A stretch of DNA of 64,000 nucleotides from Palsa-1392 sp051003355 (lineage in GTDB: Bacteria > Verrucomicrobiota > Verrucomicrobiia > Chthoniobacterales > UBA10450): contig JBPCLK010000050.1 in NCBI GenBank assembly GCA_051003355.1, positions 4,185 through 68,184 on the forward strand, given 5' to 3'. The translations under genes were made by a program, and so were the position numbers. The notes under the pieces were generated by a model. That model saw nothing but the letters and a program-made list of their open reading frames with translations. It was not told where the DNA came from and did no database searches. Positions 16,231 to 25,353 of the stretch are shown here, in pieces; position 1 is the first letter of the stretch, and each line of letters starts with the position of its first letter.

Positions 16231-16857
16231 ATGAGCGCGACAGCCCAGACGATCGCCGATCGCCTGACGGAACCCTTCCGCCTAAAGGTCCTGCGGAAAT
16301 GCGGCGAAAGTATGGAGACAAAGGAGAAATTTTTCTCTGCCTACGCGGACTCGCTCGACGAAATGTCACGTGCTTTGGCGGGGCGCTTTGAGCGCGGTGG
16401 CCGCCTCTTTGTCATGGGTAACGGCGGCAGCCTTTGCGATGCACTGCACATCGCCGTGGAATTCAACCATCCGATTATAGAGAAGCGGGTCGCCTTTCCT
16501 GCCATCCCGCTCATGACCGATATCGCGACCATGACCGCGATTAGCAACGACTTGGACTTCACCCGGGTCTACGTAAACCAGCTCCGCCTGCAGGCCACGC
16601 CTAACGACATCGCGATGGTCTTCAGCTCAAGCGGCAAGTCGCCCAATCTGATTTACGCGTTGGAAGAAGCGCGGGCCAAGAAGATGCTGACCGTGGCCTT
16701 TTCAGGGAAGGACGGCGGCCGCTTTCCTCAGGTGTCGGATTACTGCTTTATCGTGCCTTCCTACAGTATTCATCGCATCCAGGAAGCACACGCCACCGCG
16801 GTGCATATCATTTGGGATTTGGTCCACATCGCGTTAGGGGCAGAGGATGTCACCTGA
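16231..16857 (+). CDS. SIS-domain isomerase (GmhA/phosphoheptose isomerase-like) inside the hyp operon
   Basis: This 208-residue cytoplasmic protein has the SIS sugar-phosphate binding pattern: VMGNGGSLCDALHIAVEFNHP near residue 65, VFSSSGKSPNLIYALEEA near 130, and IQEAHATAVHIIWDLVH near the end. It resembles sedoheptulose-7-phosphate isomerase. It sits between hypD and hypE, two bases after hypD and overlapping hypE by eleven bases, so it is cotranscribed and coupled. GmhA-like genes are, as far as I recall, recurrent in hyp clusters of group 1h hydrogenases. The substrate here is unknown; the heptose pathway genes are not in the window. Confidence 0.85.
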   Translation: MSATAQTIADRLTEPFRLKVLRKCGESMETKEKFFSAYADSLDEMSRALAGRFERGGRLFVMGNGGSLCDALHIAVEFNHPIIEKRVAFPAIPLMTDIATMTAISNDLDFTRVYVNQLRLQATPNDIAMVFSSSGKSPNLIYALEEARAKKMLTVAFSGKDGGRFPQVSDYCFIVPSYSIHRIQEAHATAVHIIWDLVHIALGAEDVT

Positions 16858-17947
16858 CGAGCCGTCACCCACAGGCGAGACGGAGCAAGCCTCCACGGCG
16901 TCAGACCTCCTCGGCGGCAGTTGCCCGCTGCCGATTACCGATTACCGAGAGATCGTCCTCGCACACGGAAGCGGCGGGAAGCTGAGTCACCAGCTCATCT
17001 CGAAGATCATCGTCCCGCAATTTGCCAACGATCTCCTCGCGCCCATGCATGACGGCGCTGTCTTTTCGTTAGGCGACAAGCGCCTGGCCTTTAGCACCGA
17101 TTCCTACGTCGTTAGTCCGATCTTTTTTCCGGGTGGCGACATCGGCAAAATGGCAGTGCACGGGACGGTGAACGACTTGTCCATGTGCGGCGCCAAACCG
17201 CTCTATCTCTCGGTTGGTTTTATCCTCGAGGAGGGTTTGCCCATGGAGGAGTTCTGGCGCGTGGTGCAATCGATGCGAGCAGCGGCAGACGAGGCCGGCG
17301 TGCAACTCGTCACCGGAGACACCAAGGTGGTCGATCGCGGCAAAGCAGACAAAATTTTTATCAACACCGCCGGGCTGGGCGTGGTACCGGAGGGTGTCCA
17401 AATTCATCCATCGCGCGCGCAGGTGGGTGACAAGGTCATCCTGAGCGGGCCGATTGCCGTGCATGGTATTGCCATCATGTCGGTGCGAGAAGGGCTCGAA
17501 TTTGAGACCGAAATCGCGAGTGACACCGCGTCGCTCAACGGACTGGTGCACGATCTCCTGGCCGCTTGCCCGGATGTGCATGTCTTGCGCGACCCGACCC
17601 GGGGTGGGGTCACCAGTGCGGTGACGGAAATCGCGCAGTCCGCCGGGGTCGGCATCATGCTGAACGAGTCCTCCATTCCCATCAGCGAAGAAGTAAAGGG
17701 AGCCTGCGAGATTCTGGGCCTCGACCCGCTCTACGTCGCCAATGAAGGAAAGCTCATCGCCATCGTTCCACCGAATGAAGCGGCGGCTGCGCTGGCAGCG
17801 TTGCACAAGCATTCGTTAGGCAAGGATGCTGCGGTGATAGGCGAGGTGGTAGCCGATCACCCGGGATTCGTCACGATGAGGACGCGAGTTGGTGGCACCC
17901 GCGTGGTCGATATGCTTTCCGGCGAGCAGCTCCCGCGCATCTGCTAG
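16847..17947 (+). CDS. hypE: Hydrogenase expression/formation protein HypE
   Basis: This 366-residue ATP-dependent dehydratase converts the HypF-attached carbamoyl group to thiocyanate. The N-terminal AIRS/PurM-like ATP site is visible (LAHGSGGKLSHQLI, HDGAVFSLGDKRLAFSTDSYVV). The chain ends in PRIC, whose terminal cysteine is the CN carrier. The first 30 residues are a variable extension. It closes the hydrogenase operon; the next gene starts 53 bases later on the same strand. Confidence 0.97.
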   Translation: MSPDEPSPTGETEQASTASDLLGGSCPLPITDYREIVLAHGSGGKLSHQLISKIIVPQFANDLLAPMHDGAVFSLGDKRLAFSTDSYVVSPIFFPGGDIGKMAVHGTVNDLSMCGAKPLYLSVGFILEEGLPMEEFWRVVQSMRAAADEAGVQLVTGDTKVVDRGKADKIFINTAGLGVVPEGVQIHPSRAQVGDKVILSGPIAVHGIAIMSVREGLEFETEIASDTASLNGLVHDLLAACPDVHVLRDPTRGGVTSAVTEIAQSAGVGIMLNESSIPISEEVKGACEILGLDPLYVANEGKLIAIVPPNEAAAALAALHKHSLGKDAAVIGEVVADHPGFVTMRTRVGGTRVVDMLSGEQLPRIC

Positions 17948-18000
17948 CCCGCCCGGCGTTTCTCGTTGCCGTGAAGAGGAAGCCTTTTCCGTGAAGGTGT

Positions 18001-19530
18001 ATGTTTGCGTTGATGAAACGCGTCTTTGGTTTGGAAACGGAGTACGGCATCACGATCGACGGCGCGGAATCGGTCGACGTCGTCACGGAATCGATCGAGC
18101 TCGTGCGCGGCTACACCGAACACGGTGCCCACATGAAATGGGATTACGACCTGGAAGACCCGCACCGCGACGCGCGCGGCTTTCGCGCGGCGGAGTTGCT
18201 TCAAGACACCGATGAATCGGCCTATTTCGAGATCGATCGCAAGCGCCCGCTGAGTTTTGAAGAGATAAAGAGCGACTTGGTTCTGAGTAACGGGGCGCGC
18301 TTCTACAACGACCACGCGCATCCCGAGTATTCGACCCCGGAATGCGCGACGCTGCGCGACCTGGTGGCGCAAGACAAGGCGGGCGAGCGTATCCTGGCGG
18401 AATGCGCACGGCGCCGAAACCTGAAGTTACCTAACGAACAGGCCGTTCGCCTTTACAAGAACAACACTGACTTTTCGGGTCACAGCTACGGTTGCCACGA
18501 TAACTACCTCATGCGGCGCGACGTCCCTTGGGATCAGCTCGTAGCGGGGGTCATGCCCTTTCTCATTACCCGTCAGATCTTCGCTGGCGCCGGCAAAATG
18601 GGCATTGAAGCCGAAGGGGCGGCCGGACAGCCGGGGATTTATCAAATCTCCCAGCGCGCCGACTTCTTTTCCGTGCTGGTAAGCATCGACACCATGAATC
18701 GCCGGCCACTGGTCAACACGCGGGATGAACCACACGCCGACCCAAGTCTTTATCGGCGTTTTCACGTTATTCTGGGTGACGCCAATATGAGTGAGTGGGC
18801 CACGGCCCTGAAAATAGGAACGCTGGCGCTGGTGCTCGATCTGATCGAGCGCGGCCTGGCGCCACAAATCGAAATCGCGCAGCCGATTAACGCCACCAAA
18901 TCGATCAGCCGGGATCAGACTTACGACTGGATTATCGAGCTCAGCGACGGTCGCAAAATTTCCGCCATTGATGTCCAAAGGATCTATCTGGAAGCGGCGA
19001 AAAAAGCGGCCTTGGAACCGGATACCGAATTCGATTTGATCGTTGGGGAATGGGAGACGGTTTTAAACGACTTGGAACGGGATTTTCATCTCTGTCGCGA
19101 CCGGGTCGACTGGGTAGCGAAAAAGGATTTGCTCGAATCTCTCAGAGACGAAGAGCAGTTATCCTGGAGCGATCCGTGGCTGCAAGCGATCGATCTCGAA
19201 TATCACAATATCGCGCCGGAAACCGGACTTTACTACGAACTGCTCAGCCAGGGGGCGATGCGACGCTTTGTTACCGAAGCAGAGATTAAGCACGCCATTT
19301 TCGCGCCTCCTGAAGACACCAGAGCTTACTTTAGAGGCCGGTCGGTGGCTCGCTTCGATTCGCAGATTAAATCCATCCAGTGGGACGAGATGGTTTTTTC
19401 ACACAAAACTACAACTCAGCGGATTCAACTACTGCATCCAAATGAAAATCCGCGGCTCGCAGCGCTGAACAAAGCAGCGCGCGAAGCCGCGGATTATCAA
19501 GAGTTCATCCGGGCCGTGGCAGCAGTCTAA
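18001..19530 (+). CDS. dop: Pup deamidase/depupylase Dop
   Basis: This 509-residue protein of the Dop/PafA glutamine-synthetase-like fold begins VFGLETEYGI. It carries WDYDLEDPHRDARGF (about residues 48-62), NGARFYNDHAHPEYSTPEC (about 98-116), YKNNTDFSGHSYGCHDNYL, INTRDEPHAD-like VNTRDEPHADPSLYRRFHV and DTRAYFRG. The DPxRDARGF segment and the length match Dop, not the ligase PafA. Dop deamidates Pup and removes it from proteins. The start may be ATG 18013 (MKRVFGLETEYGI). Neither Pup, PafA, Mpa/ARC nor proteasome subunits are in the window, so its partners must lie elsewhere. It could be read through from hypE. Confidence 0.88.
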   Translation: MFALMKRVFGLETEYGITIDGAESVDVVTESIELVRGYTEHGAHMKWDYDLEDPHRDARGFRAAELLQDTDESAYFEIDRKRPLSFEEIKSDLVLSNGARFYNDHAHPEYSTPECATLRDLVAQDKAGERILAECARRRNLKLPNEQAVRLYKNNTDFSGHSYGCHDNYLMRRDVPWDQLVAGVMPFLITRQIFAGAGKMGIEAEGAAGQPGIYQISQRADFFSVLVSIDTMNRRPLVNTRDEPHADPSLYRRFHVILGDANMSEWATALKIGTLALVLDLIERGLAPQIEIAQPINATKSISRDQTYDWIIELSDGRKISAIDVQRIYLEAAKKAALEPDTEFDLIVGEWETVLNDLERDFHLCRDRVDWVAKKDLLESLRDEEQLSWSDPWLQAIDLEYHNIAPETGLYYELLSQGAMRRFVTEAEIKHAIFAPPEDTRAYFRGRSVARFDSQIKSIQWDEMVFSHKTTTQRIQLLHPNENPRLAALNKAAREAADYQEFIRAVAAV

Positions 19531-19557
19531 GCGACGCCGTCCGACGAACCCAAGAAG

Positions 19558-19977
19558 TTAGCCTTTACGGCGAGCCGCCCAACGAGCCTTCATCATTTGA
19601 GAAAGCTTCTTACGACCAGCAGCTGAAATTCCGCCACCCTTGCGCCCGGACTTCTTCGTCTTGGCAGCCTTAGGAGCCGATGTCTTGGCGCTGGCTGTGC
19701 TTCCACCGCCGGCGGCTTTGGCCCGAGCCCAACGAGCCCGCGCGGCCGCAGCGATACGTTCACGTCCTGCCGCGGAAAGTCCGCCGCGGCGCTTCCGGGA
19801 GCCTTTTTTGCTACTCGACGAAGAAGGTGCGCTGGCAGTGCTCGGGGCGGCACTGGGAGCAGTTGATCCACGCAGGATACCATCGAGTCGGTTTTGCAGT
19901 TCGTTGATCTGTCTTTTGAGATCTACTGCATCTTCCAGTTGTTTAAGAGATACGTCCATGGCGGAGTTATAAGCCAT
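19558..19977 (-). CDS. Lys/Ala-rich, probably DNA-binding protein with duplicated motif
   Basis: This 139-residue basic protein has a short N-terminal coiled coil (about residues 10-35, LEDAVDLKRQINELQNRL) and then two copies of a module reading GLSAAGRERIAAAARARWA and GISAAGRKKLSQMMKARWA, separated by Lys/Ala/Ser-rich low-complexity sequence. The S-A-A-G-R...A-R-W module recurs in basic proteins of soil bacteria and resembles nucleoid or histone-H1-like tails. DNA or RNA binding is inferred from charge only. The second ATG (19959, MDVSLKQ) may be the true start. Confidence 0.7.
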   Translation of the reverse strand: MAYNSAMDVSLKQLEDAVDLKRQINELQNRLDGILRGSTAPSAAPSTASAPSSSSSKKGSRKRRGGLSAAGRERIAAAARARWARAKAAGGGSTASAKTSAPKAAKTKKSGRKGGGISAAGRKKLSQMMKARWAARRKG

Positions 19978-20088
19978 GCTGAAGATTCAGCAAGTGATGT
20001 TTTAGCCTGACTAACCAGACTCCATAAGTCGGCAACGCTCGCCCAAAGACTAACGCGGCCTACGAGATGACCCAGTTACGGAGATCCG

Positions 20089-22644
20089 TTAGGCCCAGGT
20101 GATAAGCCTCAACTCGTGAGCCTGTAGCAAATGTGGATAGGTGGGGACGACCCGCACATTAAAGCCATAGGTGCCGCTTTCTGAAGCCTGGACGGAACCT
20201 TCGTACAAGTACTCTCCCTCCGCATCAAGGCGGCGGGCTTGCGCCATGACCGTCACGCTGGGATTGCGTAAGACATCATTTTCAGCCTCGCCGTGATAAG
20301 CTTCCACCCGGACGTGTTGTGGGTCGACTGCGCCTAGGTGAACGCGCGCCGCAACCCTAAGCGAATCACCCACGTGGATGTTTTGCCGATCCTGGTTACC
20401 GATTTGCACATCCAGGATCCCAACTTGTGGCCAATCCCTCCGCATCTGCGCTTTCCATTGGCTTAGGTCCGTCGCCGCGCGCCAGCCATCGCGGGAGAAC
20501 TCCTGGTGTGCCTTGGCAGAGGGAACATAGAGGCGTTCCGTATATTCCTTGACCATGCGGTGCGTGTTAAAGACTGGGGTCACGCTGCGGATCGACTCGC
20601 GCATTAACTGCAGCCAGGCGAGCGGAAGTTTCCCGTCTGGCTTCGCGTAATAGAGCGGAATGACCTGATTCTCCAAGAGTTGGTAGAGACTCGTAGCGTC
20701 CACCTCGTTTTGGAATTCACCGTCACCATCTTCAATCTCCGCTCCGATGGCCCAACCATTCTTGGCATTATAACCTTCGCACCACCAGCCATCGAGCACG
20801 CTTAGATTCAGGCCGCCGTTAGGCGGGAGTTTCATTCCGCTGGTGCCGCTGGCTTCCAGAGGACGGAGCGGGTTATTCAGCCAAAGATCGACTCCCTGCA
20901 CGAGCCGGCGCGCGATGTAGGTGTCGTAGTCTTCGACAAAGACGATGCGATTATGAAAACCGGTCTCCCTGGTCAGCTTGTAAACTTCCTGAATGAGAGC
21001 CTTGCCGCCTTCATCACGAGGATGCGATTTTCCGGCAAAAATAAATTGCACCGGTCGCACCAGGTCGTTGAGCATGCGCAAGAGACGATCCGGGTCACTG
21101 AAGAGAAGCGCGCCACGCTTATAGGTGGCAAAGCGCCTGGCGAAACCAATCGTGAGGATTTCCGGATCGAGAATCGAATTAACCGAACGCAAAGACTCAG
21201 GCGACTCGCCGATGCGAGTGCGCCGGGCCCGGACACGGTCGCGCACAAAATGAACCAGGCGGAGCTTCAGCTTCTGGTGAGTCTCCCAGAGTTCCGCATC
21301 AGGAATCTCGAGCACTCCACGCCAGAAGTCCGCCTCGGTAAGATGTTCTTCCCAGGAACCGAGATACTTGGTGTAAAGAGCCGAAAACTCGGGTGCCATC
21401 CAGGTCTTGGTATGAATCCCGTTGGTGATGCTGGTGATGGGGACTTCGTGAGTCGGCACTCCTGCCCACACATCCTGCCAGAGTGATTGGCTGACCTGAC
21501 CATGCAAGACGCTCACGCCGTTGGCATGCCGGCTCATGCGCAAGGCCAGAATGGTCATGCTAAAACTGGCGATCGGATCAGTGGTTGTCTGGCCGAAGCG
21601 AAATAGGTCGTCGAAGGGAATGCGCAGCTGGGTGGCAAAGTCGCTGAAGTAGCGCACCATCATGTCACGCGGAAAAGCGTCATTGCCGGCGGGCACCGGC
21701 GTATGAGTGGTAAAGACATTCGCCGCCGCGACCACCTGTAGGGCTGAGTAAAAATCCAGATTATGCTGCGTGACGTGCAGGCGGATGCGCTCGAGCGAGA
21801 GGAAGGCCGAGTGACCTTCGTTCATGTGAAAGACTTCCGCCTCATGGCCGAGCGCGCTGAGTGCCTTCACCCCGCCGATGCCGAGAACGATCTCCTGTCG
21901 CATCCGCATCTCGAGGTCACCACCATATAACTCGGCGGTGATGAGCCGATCTTCGGCCGAATTCTCGGCGATGTCGGTATCGAGGAGATAAAGGCGAATG
22001 CGCCCCACCTGCAGCTCCCAAATCTTGGCATAGACCTCGCGGCCCAGTAACGAAACGCCAATCAGGAGGATTTGATCGTTACGCATCACCTCGCGGATCG
22101 GGAGGTGGTGATAGTTCTGGTTCAGGTTAATCGCTTCCTGCCATCCATCCTTATTGATCTGCTGCTTGAAGTAGCCGTGCCGGTAGAGCAATCCGACCGC
22201 GATAAAGTTCAGATCCAGATCACTGGCTGACTTGCAATGGTCGCCCGAGAGAATGCCGAGGCCACCTGAGTAATTCGGAATCGATTCATGAAAGCCAAAC
22301 TCGGCGGAGAAATAGGCAATCGGTTTCCTTATCTCTTTACCCGCACCCTGCTTCCCGTAGGTATCTTTGCGCTCCAGATATTTCTTATAGGCGGCGTGCA
22401 CATCCGCCAGATCGCGCAGAAAGACTTCGTCTTTGGCGACTTCGAGCAGCCTGGCTTGGCGCGACAGTTGCAACATCCGCACAGGATTATGATTGGTGCG
22501 ATCCCAGAGTTCCGGATCGAGATGCCGGAAAAGTCGGCGGGCCGACGGTTCCCAAGTCCACCAGAGGTTAAAGACGATCTCACGCAGCGGTTCTAGCTGC
22601 GCCGGAAGATTAGGAATTACGTTATAGGTCTGGAAAGTCGGCAT
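20089..22644 (-). CDS. glgP: Alpha-glucan (glycogen) phosphorylase
   Basis: This 851-residue GT35 enzyme releases glucose-1-phosphate from glycogen or maltodextrin. The N-terminal about 110 residues form the DUF3417 type (FNLWWTWEPSARRLF). The pyridoxal-phosphate lysine lies in EASGTSGMKLPPNGGLN at Lys605, with VFVEDYDTYIARRLVQGVD upstream and SVLDGWWCEGY just after. This is the bacterial/archaeal short-N-terminus class rather than the E. coli MalP class. Its stop codon TAA is contained in a CGTTAGGC word (20087). The gene stands alone; the neighbouring gene is a separate rhomboid protein. Confidence 0.95.
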   Translation of the reverse strand: MPTFQTYNVIPNLPAQLEPLREIVFNLWWTWEPSARRLFRHLDPELWDRTNHNPVRMLQLSRQARLLEVAKDEVFLRDLADVHAAYKKYLERKDTYGKQGAGKEIRKPIAYFSAEFGFHESIPNYSGGLGILSGDHCKSASDLDLNFIAVGLLYRHGYFKQQINKDGWQEAINLNQNYHHLPIREVMRNDQILLIGVSLLGREVYAKIWELQVGRIRLYLLDTDIAENSAEDRLITAELYGGDLEMRMRQEIVLGIGGVKALSALGHEAEVFHMNEGHSAFLSLERIRLHVTQHNLDFYSALQVVAAANVFTTHTPVPAGNDAFPRDMMVRYFSDFATQLRIPFDDLFRFGQTTTDPIASFSMTILALRMSRHANGVSVLHGQVSQSLWQDVWAGVPTHEVPITSITNGIHTKTWMAPEFSALYTKYLGSWEEHLTEADFWRGVLEIPDAELWETHQKLKLRLVHFVRDRVRARRTRIGESPESLRSVNSILDPEILTIGFARRFATYKRGALLFSDPDRLLRMLNDLVRPVQFIFAGKSHPRDEGGKALIQEVYKLTRETGFHNRIVFVEDYDTYIARRLVQGVDLWLNNPLRPLEASGTSGMKLPPNGGLNLSVLDGWWCEGYNAKNGWAIGAEIEDGDGEFQNEVDATSLYQLLENQVIPLYYAKPDGKLPLAWLQLMRESIRSVTPVFNTHRMVKEYTERLYVPSAKAHQEFSRDGWRAATDLSQWKAQMRRDWPQVGILDVQIGNQDRQNIHVGDSLRVAARVHLGAVDPQHVRVEAYHGEAENDVLRNPSVTVMAQARRLDAEGEYLYEGSVQASESGTYGFNVRVVPTYPHLLQAHELRLITWA

Positions 22645-22732
22645 GGCGAAAAAAGCGCGCCCTTTAAGAGAGGCGGAATAGTGGCAGCAAAAACATTAGC
22701 AGCAAGCGTTCCGTTTCGCAGGGCGCGGTAAA

Positions 22733-24313
22733 TTATCCGGCCTGAGCTGGGGGCATGTGTTCCGGAATTCGTTGGTTTGAGGCAACCAGCACTCCAAGGA
22801 GAAGACCGCTGGCAAAGCCACTCAGGTGAGCGGAAAGACTGACTTCAGGACGCCAAAGATCGAAGGCGGTCTGGATCGCCACGATCGCAATGAAGTTCTT
22901 TAGCTGACGCCCCGCCAGCGGCGATTGGCGATGACGAATGAGGAGACCGGCTGAGATCCCGATGACTCCCATAATGCAACCCGAGGCGCCGACCAGTAGA
23001 TCAGATTTCGTCAGTCCGAGCGACCACAGGATCACAACTCCTGCGCTGGAACCAAGACCGCTTAAGAGATAGCCGAGGATAAACTTGGTCGCGCCAATCA
23101 ACCGTTCCAAAGATGGACCCAGTATGTAGAGACCGAGAAGATTGACCCCGAGATGCAGGATCCCGTAGTGGAGGAAAAGAGCTGTGAGCAGGCGCCAGTA
23201 TTCGTGATCCGCGATGACTGCCGCAGGCTCCAGCGCTCCAAGATTCTGCAAAGTCAGGGTGTTGCTGGAACCTCCCATCATGATTTCCACGCCGAACATC
23301 GCGACGTTGAGAAGGATAAGGGCCCAGACCGCCGGAGCACCGGTGGCCGGCTGTCTGGCGTGAGGCCCACGTTTCGGAGAGATCTCGCTGAGCAGGCGCG
23401 CAGAGAGCCGCTCAGAGCTGGGAGAAAGTTGGGATGGTGCGGGAGGATGAGCCAGGCGCCGGTCGATCGAACGTCGCAGGACCGCGTCGGAGGTCGTGGC
23501 CTGCACCCGCTGCAACCGTTCGCTCGCCGCGGCGAGCTGACCACTAGTCAACTCCGCGGTCGCCAGCCAAAATTGCTGTTGATCAGCCGGCATCCGCCGC
23601 AGATCACCCTGCCAAAGCCTGACCAGATCCTCCGAGCGACCGGTGAAAGCGGCTCCCAGCGCCAGATTGAAGGCCCAAGGCAAATCACTCGTTAGGCGCG
23701 GCTCCCTTGCTTCCGCCTGCGTCGCGAGCAAGGCGATTTGCGCAGGCTGCGCGCCGATTTCGCCCAGCGCACGACCATAGAGCGGAAGCACCGCAGGATT
23801 TCTGAGCAGAGAGAGATCGCGCTGGCACCACTGCACCAAGCCCGCCCAATTCTCGGTCAGCGCGAACGTCAGCGCGGTGGCCCACGCGCCCGCGGGCGTG
23901 GCAGCAGTCCGTTCCCTGGCCAGCTGATCGAGCGCCAGATCGAGCCGGCCGCTCCTGGCTTGTTCGAGACAGCCAACCAGAGAAGGTCGGTAAGGAGAGT
24001 CTTCCCAGGGATGCACTGCTCGCCTAACGACCGCCAGGCGGCGAGCTTCTGGCAGACGCCCGGAGAGCAGCAGTTCCTCGATCTTTCTCTCCGCGAGCGA
24101 GGGTAAGAGAAGCAGCAGGAACCAAAGCGCGCCTCCGATGAAGCCTGCGAGCGCAGGAACCACCAGCCACGCCAGTCCGCAGCCCACCAATACCACCAGG
24201 GCGGCCACTCTCCAGCCGTGATTGCGTGAGTCGCGCAACCGCGCGATGCGCACCAGCAAGATCAGTGGGGACACCACCGCGAGGAAGAGCAGAATGTGAT
24301 TGAGATCGATCAA
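22733..24313 (-). CDS. Rhomboid family intramembrane serine protease with N-terminal repeat-rich region
   Basis: This 526-residue protein begins with two membrane helices (about residues 5-70). A soluble helical, TPR-like region spans about residues 80-290, followed by a six-helix rhomboid domain (about 325-515). The catalytic serine is in GASGCIMG (Ser444) and the histidine in SAHLSGFASGLLLG (His496). HYGILHLGVNLLGLY is the HxxxN oxyanion-type segment. Rhomboids cleave transmembrane substrates; the large cytoplasmic region may recruit them. The substrate is unknown. Confidence 0.88.
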   Translation of the reverse strand: MIDLNHILLFLAVVSPLILLVRIARLRDSRNHGWRVAALVVLVGCGLAWLVVPALAGFIGGALWFLLLLLPSLAERKIEELLLSGRLPEARRLAVVRRAVHPWEDSPYRPSLVGCLEQARSGRLDLALDQLARERTAATPAGAWATALTFALTENWAGLVQWCQRDLSLLRNPAVLPLYGRALGEIGAQPAQIALLATQAEAREPRLTSDLPWAFNLALGAAFTGRSEDLVRLWQGDLRRMPADQQQFWLATAELTSGQLAAASERLQRVQATTSDAVLRRSIDRRLAHPPAPSQLSPSSERLSARLLSEISPKRGPHARQPATGAPAVWALILLNVAMFGVEIMMGGSSNTLTLQNLGALEPAAVIADHEYWRLLTALFLHYGILHLGVNLLGLYILGPSLERLIGATKFILGYLLSGLGSSAGVVILWSLGLTKSDLLVGASGCIMGVIGISAGLLIRHRQSPLAGRQLKNFIAIVAIQTAFDLWRPEVSLSAHLSGFASGLLLGVLVASNQRIPEHMPPAQAG

Positions 24314-24429
24314 AGTCGCGCCGCTGGCTCTCCGATATTGCAGGTCCGTTGTTTCCCGGGTTTGTCAAACCATCCCGTGCTTCTTGTTCCAGCCTTTTGC
24401 GGGTCGCCGCCTTCGGTCATAGTAGCGCC

Positions 24430-25086
24430 ATGCGACTGACCGTGACCAACTACCTCGACGTCATCTCTTCCTGGTGCTTCTGGGCGATTCCCGCATGGCA
24501 GAATCTCCAGGAGCGCTTTACCGAGCAAGTCGACTTCCGCTGGAAGATTGCCTTGATGGACAAAGCGGCCCTCCCGCCGAGCAAGGAACACACCGAATGG
24601 TATTACCGCCGGAGCGGCATGCTCATGCGCTCGCCGGTGATGCTGAATGCCGACTGGGTCCAGCCTGGTGCGACGGAATACCTCGCCCCAAATTGCATCG
24701 CCGAAGCCGCCCGCGACTTGGGCATTGAGGATGATCGCGTTTGGCTGGCCTTGATTAAAGCAGAGTTGCTCGAGGGTAAAAAGATCGCGCAATGGAAAGT
24801 CTCCGCAGAACTTGCCGCGCAGGCGGGCGGGCTGGATGCGGTGGCCCTTATGGAACGAGCGCAAACGCCCGAGATCGAAACTCGCGTGCGCGCCAGCACG
24901 GCCGATTTCCACGCCCTCCAAGTGACCCAGCGCCCGACTTTCGTGATCGATTCGCCAATTGGAGATCGAGCGGTTTTCTCTGGATTCGCCAGGGCGGCCC
25001 CGATGGTCGCAACCATCGAGGCGATGCTGGATGACCTGGTGGGCTATCGCGCCCACGCGGCGCATTTCGGAGAGCCGCCAGCCTGA
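24430..25086 (+). CDS. DsbA-family thioredoxin-fold protein (FrnE/HCCA isomerase-like)
   Basis: This 218-residue cytoplasmic protein without signal peptide has the N-terminus MRLTVTNYLDVISSWCFWAIP, which aligns to the DxxCPWC region of FrnE-like proteins but keeps only one cysteine, so it probably is not a disulfide oxidoreductase of the usual kind. The fold ends with VTQRPTFVIDSPIGDRAVFSG, where the cis-proline of thioredoxin folds sits before TFV. A glutathione-dependent isomerase or a chaperone-like role are options. ATG 24430 is preferred because it begins the conserved domain. Confidence 0.75.
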   Translation: MRLTVTNYLDVISSWCFWAIPAWQNLQERFTEQVDFRWKIALMDKAALPPSKEHTEWYYRRSGMLMRSPVMLNADWVQPGATEYLAPNCIAEAARDLGIEDDRVWLALIKAELLEGKKIAQWKVSAELAAQAGGLDAVALMERAQTPEIETRVRASTADFHALQVTQRPTFVIDSPIGDRAVFSGFARAAPMVATIEAMLDDLVGYRAHAAHFGEPPA

Positions 25087-25353
25087 CGCTTCCGAAAAAT
25101 CCGAATCGTAGTTAGCTCCCGAGAAAATCGGCCGGGCTTCGCTCGTCGGTTTTCCGCGGAAACGTCTTGCCAGTTTCAGAATGTCGGATACTACTTCCCC
25201 TCGGTTTGGGCGCTGGCCGCGAACCGATCGGCGCGCTCTTCGCAGGCGCGAAGATTCTTGAGTGCGGCGTGCCTCGGAAAAGGCGCGACGGGAGATTGCG
25301 ACAATAAGAAAAGACGGCGTCAATCTCACTCCTTGTCGCCGGCCCGGAGATAA
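25087..25353 (+). promoter_or_regulatory. Leader region of infC with two hairpins
   Basis: The 267 bases before IF-3 contain a 10-bp stem with two G-U pairs (25123-25132 with 25145-25154) and a perfect 7-bp stem-loop (TCTTCGC, loop AGGC, at 25237-25254) followed by TTCTTG. Leaders of infC operons often carry structured regulation; this one is a candidate attenuator. A long antisense ORF over it has no protein-like features. Confidence 0.45.

Noticed and set aside
17948..19558. A pup gene next to dop
   Set aside because: Neither flank contains a short ORF ending in Gly-Gly-Gln/Glu. The small basic protein at 19558-19977 has a different sequence and size.
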